Below, piece after piece: positions 1 through 7,652 of a stretch of DNA of 13,546 nt. The translations under genes were made by a program, and so were the position numbers. Source of the stretch: Cryomorphaceae bacterium (GTDB lineage Bacteria; Bacteroidota; Bacteroidia; Flavobacteriales; BACL11); contig JACNFT010000025.1 of the NCBI GenBank assembly GCA_014384505.1, positions 1 to 13,546 of the forward strand, written 5' to 3'. Numbering within the stretch: position 1 is the first letter of the stretch; each line of letters begins with the position of its first letter. The notes below the pieces were generated by a model. That model worked only from the letters and a program-made list of their open reading frames with translations. It did no database searches and was not told where the DNA came from.

Positions 1-3000
1 TGGAGTTGATATTTTTAATACGCATGGAAAGTTTCCCCTTTTTTTCAATCATCTCACAAGTCCCAAAATTAGGTTTTAAATAATCTAATGCTTGTTTGAA
101 CATTTCCGAGTTATAGTAAGGCGAATCGGCTTGAGAGGGGAAGTAAGCACGCATGCTATCATTCTTAAGTATAATGCGTTCAAAGCCAATTTTCTTAGCT
201 ACCCATCTTAGTCTTAATGCATCACAAACATTATAAATGGCTTTTGGTGCTGTACCGAATCGGTCATTCAGCCTGTCCATAAAAGCAACTATTTCTTTTT
301 CTTCAGTAAAGTTGTTTAGTTCCTTGTAAAGGTTCAATCGTTCACTTATATTGCTTACATAAGTGTCAGGAATTAAAATTTCTAAGTCCGTATCCAATTG
401 ACAATCTTTGACATAAAATATTTTTTTCTCGTCCGTAAATAAATCTTGGAATTTTTCTTGTTTCAATTCCTCAATGGCTTCATTTAGTATTTTCTGATAA
501 GTTTCAAAACCAATATCATTAATAAAGCCTGACTGGTCGGCACCTAATAAATCCCCTGCTCCTCTAATGTCTAAGTCACGCATAGCAATTTTAAAGCCAC
601 TGCCTAAAGTAGAGAATTGCTCTAGGGCAATTAATCGTTTCCTGCTTTCTTCCGATAGGGTGTGTATGGCAGGGCTAATTAAGTAACAAAATGCTTTTTT
701 ATTGGAACGCCCAACTCTTCCTCTCATTTGGTGCAAGTCACTTAGGCCAAAGTTTTGGGCATTGTTAATTATGATGGTGTTGGCATTCGCAACATCTACT
801 CCATTTTCAATTATTGTGGTGGAAACCAATACATCAAAATCGCCCTCCATAAAGTCAATCATTAATTCTTCTAACTTCTTGCCCTCCATTTGTCCGTGCC
901 CAACTCTTATTTTTGCATCAGGACATAACCTTTGCAGTAAGCCCGCTACTTCATTTATATTTTCAATTCTGTTGTGTACAAAAAACACTTGTCCGTTTCT
1001 AGCCATTTCATAACTAATGGCGTCCCTAATAGTTTCTTGGCTCATCCCAATTATTGTTGTTTCAACTGACTGTCTGTTTGGGGGCGGGGTGTTTATTACT
1101 GACAAATCTCTAGCACCTAAAAGCGAAAATTGTAAAGTACGGGGGATAGGTGTTGCACTTAGTGTAAGGGTATCAATATTTTCTTTGAACAGTTTGAGTT
1201 TGTCCTTTATGTTTACGCCAAACTTCTGCTCCTCATCAATAATAAGCAAGCCTAAGTCTAAGAATTTTACATCTTTTCCAACTATTCTGTGAGTTCCAAT
1301 TAGAATATCTACTTGAGCTCTGGCGACTCTTTCCAAGGTTTCTCTTTGTTCTTTTGGAGTTTTAAATCGACTTATATAGTCCACAGTACACGGTAAGTGT
1401 TTCAATCTTTTTTTAAAAGTTTTATAGTGCTGTAAAGCCAATATAGTTGTAGGTACTAATACGGCAACTTGCTTGCTATCAGCTACTGCTTTAAAAGCGG
1501 CTCTTATGGCAATTTCAGTTTTTCCAAATCCCACATCACCACATATTAATCTGTCCATTGGCATTTGTTTTTCCATATCCTGCTTTATGTCAATGGTCGC
1601 TTTTATTTGGTCAGGGGTGTCCTCATACATAAAAGAGGCCTCTAGTTCATGTTGCAAATAAGTGTCTGGGGTAAACTGAAACCCTTTCTGTGATTTTCTT
1701 TTTGCGTAAAGTTGTATTAAGTTAAAAGCAATTTGCTTAACTTTTGCTTTTGCTTTCTGTTTTGTTTTTTGCCAAACGGGTGAACCTAATTGATTAATTT
1801 TTGGCTCTATACCTTCTTTGCCTGAAAATTTTGCAATTTTATGCAAGGAGTGTATGCTAATGTAAAGAATATCACCTTGCTTGTAAGTCAGTTTTATTAC
1901 CTCTTGATATTTTCCGTTATTTTCTATTTTATGCAAGCCTTCAAATCGACCAACACCATGGTCAATATGCGTTACAAAATCCCCAATATCCAATGAGGTA
2001 AGTTGCTTAATGGTTATGGCCTGATTGTTTGTAAATTTTGTTTTTGACTTGAATTTATGGTATCGGTCAAAAATCTGATGATCAGTATATATTGCTTGTT
2101 TGTTCGTGTAATCAATATAGCCTTCATGCAATGAAAACAGTATGCATTTATAATTAAGTTCTTCTTCTGTATGTTCAAATATAGCATTGAATCGTTCTTC
2201 CTGCTCGTCTGATGAGCAAAGAATAATATTGTCAAGTCCTGCTTCTTTGTTTTTTAGTAAATCCTTTTTTAATAAATCAAATTGCTTATTTATTTTGGTA
2301 AGCGGATCGGTATTTATCGTTATTGTTTTTTCTATTTCAAAGTAAGGATGATTGCTATTTTCAATTACTGAAAATTGGTGTAGTTCCTTGCTGAAATGAT
2401 AGGCATTCGTGAATAAATATTCAGGGCTTAAATGCTGAATTGCACTATCCGATACTTTATTGTATTGTTCGTTTGCTCTGTCAAAATAATCATCTAGAAT
2501 TCCTTTGCTGTACTTGATGTCCTTAGTCCAGATTACTGAATTTTTGGGTAAATATTCTAAAAAACTTACTTGCGATTCTATGCTCTTCTTTGCTTCCGTA
2601 TTTGGGATTATTGTAATCTTACTTTCAGTACTAACTGAAAGTTGCGTATTGATATCAAAGGTTCGTATGCTTTCAATTTCAGTATCAAAAAACTCTATTC
2701 TAAATGGGTTTTCATCTGCAAAGGAATATACATCTAAAATACCACCTCTAATTGAGTATTGTCCTGCCTTAATTACAAAATCAACTTTTTCAAAGTTGAG
2801 GTGTTCTAGCATTTCCTCCAAAAAATCAATGGCAATATCATCCTTGATTTTTAGGGTAATGGTGTGTTTTTTTAGCTCTTTTCTGCTAACTACTTTTTCT
2901 GATAAAGCTTCAGAATAGGTGACAATAATAGGATTGCGCTTATTGTTTAATTTATTAAGAACTTCAGCTCTTAATAGAATATTAGCATTGTCGGTTTCCT

Positions 3001-3283
3001 CTATTTGGTATGCTCTTCTGTAGGATGCGGGGAAAAAGAAAACTTCATTCTTAAGTAAGTTTTCAATGTCATTTACAAAATAAGAAGCTGCCTCTTTATC
3101 TCTAAAAATAAACAGATGAGGTTTGTTGCTTTCTCTAACCACAGCACTTGCCGTGATGGCAAATGATGAGCCAATTATACCTGTAAGCTGTATTTTGGCA
3201 TGTTCTTTTTCTAACGCTAATTGTATAGCATTAGTCTGTTTGGGTTCACCAAAATAAGTTAGTAATGGGGCTTGTACTGCCAA
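1..3283 (-). CDS. mfd: Transcription-repair coupling factor Mfd (3' end missing)
   Basis: Mfd is the ATP-dependent DNA translocase that removes RNA polymerase stalled at lesions and recruits UvrA. I translated the minus strand from 3283 to 1 as one uninterrupted frame of 1094 codons; the family is usually about 1100-1150 residues, so only a short C-terminal tail is missing. In order: a UvrB-like N-terminal region (SYRRAYQIEETDNANILLRAE near residues 75-95), the RNA polymerase interaction domain (HIDHGVGRFEGL from residue 439), helicase motif I GDVGFGKTE at 582-590, motif II DEEQ at 683-686, motif VI QMRGRVGRS at 852-860, then the TRCF C-terminal domain. The start is TTG at 3283-3281, directly after the stop of the upstream phosphofructokinase gene in the same frame. 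No in-frame ATG occurs for about 100 codons, and the TTG gives the expected N-terminal length. Probably cotranscribed with the kinase. Identity is certain; the start codon is inferred. Confidence 0.96.
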   Translation of the reverse strand, partial: MAVQAPLLTYFGEPKQTNAIQLALEKEHAKIQLTGIIGSSFAITASAVVRESNKPHLFIFRDKEAASYFVNDIENLLKNEVFFFPASYRRAYQIEETDNANILLRAEVLNKLNNKRNPIIVTYSEALSEKVVSRKELKKHTITLKIKDDIAIDFLEEMLEHLNFEKVDFVIKAGQYSIRGGILDVYSFADENPFRIEFFDTEIESIRTFDINTQLSVSTESKITIIPNTEAKKSIESQVSFLEYLPKNSVIWTKDIKYSKGILDDYFDRANEQYNKVSDSAIQHLSPEYLFTNAYHFSKELHQFSVIENSNHPYFEIEKTITINTDPLTKINKQFDLLKKDLLKNKEAGLDNIILCSSDEQEERFNAIFEHTEEELNYKCILFSLHEGYIDYTNKQAIYTDHQIFDRYHKFKSKTKFTNNQAITIKQLTSLDIGDFVTHIDHGVGRFEGLHKIENNGKYQEVIKLTYKQGDILYISIHSLHKIAKFSGKEGIEPKINQLGSPVWQKTKQKAKAKVKQIAFNLIQLYAKRKSQKGFQFTPDTYLQHELEASFMYEDTPDQIKATIDIKQDMEKQMPMDRLICGDVGFGKTEIAIRAAFKAVADSKQVAVLVPTTILALQHYKTFKKRLKHLPCTVDYISRFKTPKEQRETLERVARAQVDILIGTHRIVGKDVKFLDLGLLIIDEEQKFGVNIKDKLKLFKENIDTLTLSATPIPRTLQFSLLGARDLSVINTPPPNRQSVETTIIGMSQETIRDAISYEMARNGQVFFVHNRIENINEVAGLLQRLCPDAKIRVGHGQMEGKKLEELMIDFMEGDFDVLVSTTIIENGVDVANANTIIINNAQNFGLSDLHQMRGRVGRSNKKAFCYLISPAIHTLSEESRKRLIALEQFSTLGSGFKIAMRDLDIRGAGDLLGADQSGFINDIGFETYQKILNEAIEELKQEKFQDLFTDEKKIFYVKDCQLDTDLEILIPDTYVSNISERLNLYKELNNFTEEKEIVAFMDRLNDRFGTAPKAIYNVCDALRLRWVAKKIGFERIILKNDSMRAYFPSQADSPYYNSEMFKQALDYLKPNFGTCEMIEKKGKLSMRIKNINS

Positions 3284-4474
3284 TTAAATGGCTCTGATTT
3301 CCTCAATCATATCTTTATACCAATCTAGGGTGGTATCAAAAGGTTTCCCTCCTTTTATTCTGCTAAAATCAATGCAGCTTAAGGTATTGTTATTATCCTC
3401 ATCCCAACCTACAACACCATTTTTACCGTTTAATGCACTTTGTACAGCATGGTCAGCCACTTCAAATATTAAATCCAAATCAGCTTGGTTTGCTTTTGAT
3501 GAGCGCCCAAAATAACCACTTTTTTGTACTAATACTTTATTGGCATTCAAGCGTTTGCCTAGCTGCTTTGCAAACCATTGTCCTGGATTTAAGTCATCCA
3601 AACGAACATGTCCGAAAGCATCACGCAATACAGTTTCTCCATTTTTTTCTGTTTCCCTAATAATAACATCCGTACCCGCACCTTCACTTAAAAACACATT
3701 TACACAATCGTGCTTGTCCATTACTTTGTTTAGATGTTCACATTCTTTGTCAAAATCAATTTCCTCTTCAGGTATTAAAATAGAGTGTACTTCCCATTTT
3801 TCTTTGCTAACTCCTATTTCAGGGATAAAATGTAAGTTGTTCAATCTTTTACGATATTCTAAGGCTGTAGCAGCTGTTAGCCATCCGCAATCTCTACCCA
3901 TTACTTCATGAATAATAAGTTGCCTGTCAGAAGTAGTGTTTTCATTGGCTATATTTTCAAAGAAGATAGCGCCTTGCTCGGCAGCTGTCCAAGCGCCTAA
4001 AGTTTGTGCTATTGGGTAAACATCATTATCTACTGTTTTTGGCAAACCTACTACTGTTAAGTTATAGTTATTTGCTTTTAAATAGTTGGATAAATCAGCA
4101 GCTGTTATGTTGGTGTCGTCACCACCAATAGTATGTAAAATTGTAATGTCATCTTTCACTAATTGATTGGCAGCAACTTCTAAAGGATTTTCTCCCTCTC
4201 TAACATATCCTTTTTTTATACAATCATCAATATTGGTAAGTTTTACTCTACTATTACCTATTGGTGAGCCTCCAAATTGATAAAATTTATCGGTGTTTCC
4301 TAAAAGTGATTTTGGGAATGAAATAGAATTTCCTAAAAGCAACCCTTTGTATCCGTTTAAGTATCCTATTATTTCAGCTTTGGGATATTTGCTTAAATAA
4401 TTTTCGGTTAACCGACCAATAGAGGCTGATAAACAAGGTGCAATACCTCCTGAAGTTAGGAATGCTATTTTCAT
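3284..4474 (-). CDS. 6-phosphofructokinase family protein, probably PPi-dependent
   Basis: This cytoplasmic glycolytic enzyme phosphorylates fructose 6-phosphate to the 1,6-bisphosphate. The 396-residue protein starts MKIAFLTSGG (nucleotide-binding Gly-Gly loop). Numbered from the upstream ATG at 4492, it carries GGDDTN at 123-128, PKTVDND at 151-157, MGRDCGW at 198-204 and KSGYFGRSS from 324. In known enzymes the second Asp of GGDD and the Lys of PKTxDND distinguish pyrophosphate users from ATP users, which have GGDGS and PGTIDND. Both PPi residues are present, so a reversible PPi-linked enzyme is inferred. I chose ATG 4474 over ATG 4492: the family begins at MKIAFLTSGG, and a weak -7-like element at 4495-4502 would put transcription start almost on the upstream ATG. 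It is divergent from the aspartate kinase gene and abuts mfd. The donor specificity has not been shown by assay. Confidence 0.9.
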   Translation of the reverse strand: MKIAFLTSGGIAPCLSASIGRLTENYLSKYPKAEIIGYLNGYKGLLLGNSISFPKSLLGNTDKFYQFGGSPIGNSRVKLTNIDDCIKKGYVREGENPLEVAANQLVKDDITILHTIGGDDTNITAADLSNYLKANNYNLTVVGLPKTVDNDVYPIAQTLGAWTAAEQGAIFFENIANENTTSDRQLIIHEVMGRDCGWLTAATALEYRKRLNNLHFIPEIGVSKEKWEVHSILIPEEEIDFDKECEHLNKVMDKHDCVNVFLSEGAGTDVIIRETEKNGETVLRDAFGHVRLDDLNPGQWFAKQLGKRLNANKVLVQKSGYFGRSSKANQADLDLIFEVADHAVQSALNGKNGVVGWDEDNNNTLSCIDFSRIKGGKPFDTTLDWYKDMIEEIRAI

Positions 4475-4494
4475 TTTATGGTTTTTATACACTG

Positions 4495-4502
4495 CAAATA
4501 TC
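4495..4502 (-). promoter_or_regulatory. Possible -7 element for the phosphofructokinase-mfd unit
   Basis: On the minus strand this reads GATATTTG, one mismatch from the Bacteroidota TAnnTTTG consensus, and lies about 20 nt before the chosen ATG at 4474. No convincing TTG is seen at the -33 distance, so this is a weak call in very AT-rich DNA. Confidence 0.3.
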
Positions 4503-4517
4503 TAAAATTTTAAAGTA

Positions 4518-4544
4518 TTTGATTAAAAAATAATCTTTACTTTG
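4518..4544 (+). promoter_or_regulatory. Possible promoter of the aspartate kinase gene
   Basis: TTTG at 4518-4521 and TTACTTTG at 4537-4544 (one mismatch from TAnnTTTG) lie in the short divergent intergenic region. The spacing of 15 nt between them is shorter than the usual ~19-21. The -7-like part would give a leader of about 15 nt before the ATG at 4565. Weak. Confidence 0.35.
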
Positions 4545-4564
4545 TAACTGATTTTAAATAGAAA

Positions 4565-5812
4565 ATGATAAAAGTATTTAAATTTGGTGGTGCGTCAATC
4601 ATGGATGTTCAAAACATCAAAAATGTAGGAAATATCTTACAAGAATATGCTAATCAGGAATTAGTAATTGTTTTTTCAGCAATGGGTAAGGTTACTAATA
4701 TGCTAGAGAATGTTGTTGACTCTTATGTTCAGAAATCAGCTAACACTAATATTGCTTTGCAAAAAGTAAAAGATTTTCACTCTATAATCTTAAAGGGTAT
4801 TTTTAAAGAAAGTCATCCAATTTTTGATATTGTAAATAATCTGTTTGTTGAAATAGAGTGGGTGTTGGAAGATGAACCTAACCAGGATTATGCCTATGAT
4901 TATGATCAAATTGTTTCTGTTGGGGAGTTTTTATCTACTCAAATTATGAGTGCTTATTTGCAGCAAGTTGGTTTTGAAAATACTTGGTTAGATGTTAGGG
5001 ATTTAATTCGTACAGATAACACACACCGAAATGCAAAAGTAGATTGGGAAACTACTACCGATTCGATAAAGCGTAATGTAAAAACAAAACATGCTATAAC
5101 ACAAGGTTTTTTAGGTTGTACTTCCGAGAATTTCACTTCAACATTAGGTAGGGAAGGAAGTGATTTTTCGGCTGCTATTTTAGCATTTTGTTTAGACGCA
5201 TCTGAAGTAGTAATTTGGAAAGATGTGCCTGGCATGATGAATGCGGATCCTAAGTATTTTCCGGATGCAAAATTATTAAGTCAAGTTTCTTTTGATGAGG
5301 CTATTGAGTTGGCTTTTTATGGTGCGAAAGTGATACACCCCAAGACAATACAGCCCTTAAAACAAAAAAATATACCATTAAGGATTAAGTCTTTTATTAA
5401 CCCAGAAGCTGAGGGTTCTATTGTCAAAAGTAAGATAGATAAAATGAGTGATATGCCTTCATTTATTGTTAAAGAAAATCAGATATTAATTTCAATTTCT
5501 GATGTGGATTTATCATTTATTGTAGGAAATCATATGAATCAAATTTTTTCCCTTTTAGCTAAAAATAATGTTGAGGTAAACTTGATGCAAAATTCAGCTG
5601 TTTCTTTTTCAATTTGTGTGGATAACGATAAGCATAAAATTCCTCAATTAATAAAGGATTTTCAGCAGTTTTATGAAGTCTTGTACAATGTTGATTTAAG
5701 TCTGTTTACAATTAGGCACTATACTGATAATTCTTTTGATTCCTTTTTGCAGGATAAGGATGTTGTTTTAGAGCAGAAATCGCGCAATACTATACAGCTT
5801 ATTGCTCGCTAA
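4565..5812 (+). CDS. Aspartate kinase (monofunctional)
   Basis: Aspartate kinase phosphorylates L-aspartate, the committed step towards lysine, threonine, methionine and diaminopimelate for peptidoglycan. The 415-residue protein has the N-terminal KFGGAS motif (6-11), the ThrA/MetL-like GREGSD (195-200), WKDVPG (218-223) near the nucleotide site, and HPKTIQPL (258-265). The part from about residue 300 is the right length for the paired ACT-type regulatory domains of this family, consistent with feedback control by an end-product amino acid. The effector cannot be read from the sequence. There is no fused homoserine dehydrogenase domain. The ATG at 4565 directly precedes the kinase motif and there is no Shine-Dalgarno. 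It is divergent from the phosphofructokinase gene and followed after 61 bp by the 592-residue unknown gene, which has its own promoter. Which AK paralogue it is (lysC or other) is not decided. Confidence 0.94.
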   Translation: MIKVFKFGGASIMDVQNIKNVGNILQEYANQELVIVFSAMGKVTNMLENVVDSYVQKSANTNIALQKVKDFHSIILKGIFKESHPIFDIVNNLFVEIEWVLEDEPNQDYAYDYDQIVSVGEFLSTQIMSAYLQQVGFENTWLDVRDLIRTDNTHRNAKVDWETTTDSIKRNVKTKHAITQGFLGCTSENFTSTLGREGSDFSAAILAFCLDASEVVIWKDVPGMMNADPKYFPDAKLLSQVSFDEAIELAFYGAKVIHPKTIQPLKQKNIPLRIKSFINPEAEGSIVKSKIDKMSDMPSFIVKENQILISISDVDLSFIVGNHMNQIFSLLAKNNVEVNLMQNSAVSFSICVDNDKHKIPQLIKDFQQFYEVLYNVDLSLFTIRHYTDNSFDSFLQDKDVVLEQKSRNTIQLIAR

Positions 5813-5819
5813 GTTTAAT

Positions 5820-5852
5820 TTTGTTTTAAAGTCTTTTTATTTACTACCTTTG
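5820..5852 (+). promoter_or_regulatory. Bacteroidota-type promoter before the 592-residue gene
   Basis: TTTG ends at 5823 and a perfect TAnnTTTG element (TACCTTTG) lies at 5845-5852, separated by 21 nt, matching the known primary-sigma promoter of this phylum. Transcription would start near 5856, leaving an A-rich leader of about 17 nt before the ATG at 5874, without Shine-Dalgarno. The gene is therefore likely transcribed independently of the aspartate kinase gene. Confidence 0.75.
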
Positions 5853-5873
5853 TAACGTTAAAACACATAAATT

Positions 5874-7652
5874 ATGACAGCATCTCATACTTTTCATATC
5901 CCAGTAATGGGAACAGCTTTTACAGCTGATTCTGCTTTAAAAGTAGCTCATTATGGTATTAATACTGTAATTGCTTTAGCGGATGATGTTTTGTTGGAAC
6001 GCCTTAGAAAATATTATAGTGGATTAAATAATTTATTTTATCAAGAAATAAAGAATAACACTAAAGATTATCGTGCAGATAGAATTACTTCTTATCTGAA
6101 TATGGTAAATAAAATTGCTTCAGCAAAGTTTGAGGAATTTACTACAGCAACTAAAGATAAATTTGAAGAAGTAAAAAAGTACTTTGCAATGCTACCTGAC
6201 ACTAGTGAGGTGAAAAAGGAGTTCAATAAATTAATTGAAAACTCATTTAGTTTTGAGGATTTATCCGTATGGTTGAAAGATAATTTATCAATGGGAAGTA
6301 TTGATGTAAACATCATGACGAAAGTGGATAAAACAAATTACTTTAAAAAAGAAGAATTACCATCAGAATATAATGATGCTCATGCGGGATTAAGAGGGTA
6401 TGCTAATTCTGATTTATCATCATCCGTGATTTTCTCTGCTGGTATGAATCCAAGATTATATGGATATATTGCTCAGTTTGATGATTTTTTCCCAGATGAA
6501 AATGGCTATATTAAAAAGAAGATAATTCTTAAAGTTTCAGACTACAGATCAGCAATTATACAAGGTAAATTTTTAGCTAAAAAAGGACTTTGGATTTCTG
6601 AATATCGTATTGAATCAGGATTAAATTGTGGAGGTCATGCTTTTGCAACTGATGGATATTTAATGGGACCAATCCTAGCAGAGTTTAGAGATAGAAGACA
6701 GGAGTTAGTTGATGAACTTTATGCAGTTTGTAAGCCTGCATTAGCAGCAAATGGCAAGGTAGTACCTAATGATACTTTAGCAATTACAATTACTGCACAG
6801 GGTGGTGTGGCTACTGCTGAAGAACATAATTTTTTAATTGATCATTATAAATTAGATACAGTAGGTTGGGGTACACCTTTCTTATTGGTTCCTGAAGCAA
6901 CTACTGTTGATCCTGCAACACGTAAACAATTGCAAGATGCAAAAGAAAAAGATTTATACCTAAGTAATGTTTCTCCTTTAGGAGTGCCATTTAATAACCT
7001 TAGGAACTCATCAAAAGATGTAGAAAAATTTAACAAGATAGAAGAAGGGAAACCAGGAAGTCCTTGCCCTAGAAAGTTTTTGGCATTGAGTAATGAATAT
7101 GGTACTGAAGGGGTTTGTACCGCTTCTCGTTTATTTCAAAAAAATAAAATTGATGAACAAGGTATTTCTGATCAGATTACAGATAAAGCTTGTTTATGTA
7201 TGGGTTTAGCTGCAGCTGCAGTTATTAATTATGGAGTAGAAACCCGTGAGAGTAAAGGAGTTTCTATTTGCCCAGGGCCTAATATGGCGTATTTTGATAA
7301 GGAACTAACTTTGCAAGATATGTCACATCATATTTATAACGGGGATGAGGGTATTGTCCGTGCTGACAGACCAAATATGTTCGTTAATGAATTAGGAATG
7401 TACCTTACCTATTTATCTGAAAAAATTGAGGAACATAAAAATGATTGGGGAAAAAAATCAGGGAGGTATTTGAATGCTTTTACTTCTAATATGAATGAAG
7501 GGATTACTTACTACCAAGGAATGTTTAATTCAGTTGGCACTACTTTTAATGGCGTAAAGGATGCTGCATATCAATCTTTAAATGATGCTGTTGAAAGCAT
7601 GAAAAAAATGGGAACTGAGATTGATGCGCTTATTGCTGAAAATCAGAAGTAA
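5874..7652 (+). CDS. Cysteine-rich protein of unknown function, NPD/glutamate-synthase-like TIM-barrel signature
   Basis: I do not recognise this 592-residue protein by name. It opens with FHIPVMGTAFTADSALKVA (7-25), which resembles the start of flavin TIM-barrel enzymes. Residues 40-140 are charged and helix-rich. Residues 304-321 (AQGGVATAEEHNFL) followed by GWGTPFLLVPEA (331-342) strongly resemble the phosphate-binding end of nitronate monooxygenase/glutamate-synthase-like barrels, where FMN sits. Cysteines lie at 252 (LNCGGHAF), 286, 398, 415, 440, 442 and 466; five fall in 398-466 in conserved-looking contexts (SPCPRKF, EGVCTAS, ACLCMG, SICPGPN), which could ligate an Fe-S cluster. The C-terminal ~50 residues look helical. 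There is no signal peptide or membrane segment, so it is probably cytoplasmic. Flavin and Fe-S binding are inferences. It has its own strong promoter, and its last 23 bp overlap the convergent dehydrogenase gene. As a gene it is certain; its function is unknown. Confidence 0.85.
   Translation: MTASHTFHIPVMGTAFTADSALKVAHYGINTVIALADDVLLERLRKYYSGLNNLFYQEIKNNTKDYRADRITSYLNMVNKIASAKFEEFTTATKDKFEEVKKYFAMLPDTSEVKKEFNKLIENSFSFEDLSVWLKDNLSMGSIDVNIMTKVDKTNYFKKEELPSEYNDAHAGLRGYANSDLSSSVIFSAGMNPRLYGYIAQFDDFFPDENGYIKKKIILKVSDYRSAIIQGKFLAKKGLWISEYRIESGLNCGGHAFATDGYLMGPILAEFRDRRQELVDELYAVCKPALAANGKVVPNDTLAITITAQGGVATAEEHNFLIDHYKLDTVGWGTPFLLVPEATTVDPATRKQLQDAKEKDLYLSNVSPLGVPFNNLRNSSKDVEKFNKIEEGKPGSPCPRKFLALSNEYGTEGVCTASRLFQKNKIDEQGISDQITDKACLCMGLAAAAVINYGVETRESKGVSICPGPNMAYFDKELTLQDMSHHIYNGDEGIVRADRPNMFVNELGMYLTYLSEKIEEHKNDWGKKSGRYLNAFTSNMNEGITYYQGMFNSVGTTFNGVKDAAYQSLNDAVESMKKMGTEIDALIAENQK
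7630..7652. other. Convergent coding overlap (23 bp)
   Basis: The plus-strand 592-residue gene ends at 7652 and the minus-strand dehydrogenase gene ends at 7630, so their 3' coding ends overlap. No hairpin plus T-run terminator fits between them. Transcripts must end inside the opposite gene or by another mechanism. Confidence 0.9.

Noticed and set aside
1..3283. Frameshift or pseudogene status for mfd, suggested by the missing ATG
   Set aside because: The frame reads through without a stop for 1094 codons with all helicase motifs in order; only the start codon is unusual.
702..3911. Plus-strand open frames inside the mfd and phosphofructokinase genes (for example 702-1013, 1017-1292, 2505-2918, 3540-3911)
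   Set aside because: They lie antisense to clearly conserved coding sequence, have no promoter or recognisable domain, and read as low-complexity Ser/Phe-rich shadows.
4475..4492. Six-residue N-terminal extension MYKNHK of the phosphofructokinase
   Set aside because: The family begins at the MKIAFLTSGG strand, and the possible -7 element at 4495-4502 would leave no room before this ATG.
5813..5844. Terminator after the aspartate kinase gene
   Set aside because: The sequence is T-rich but I see no stable inverted repeat ahead of it.
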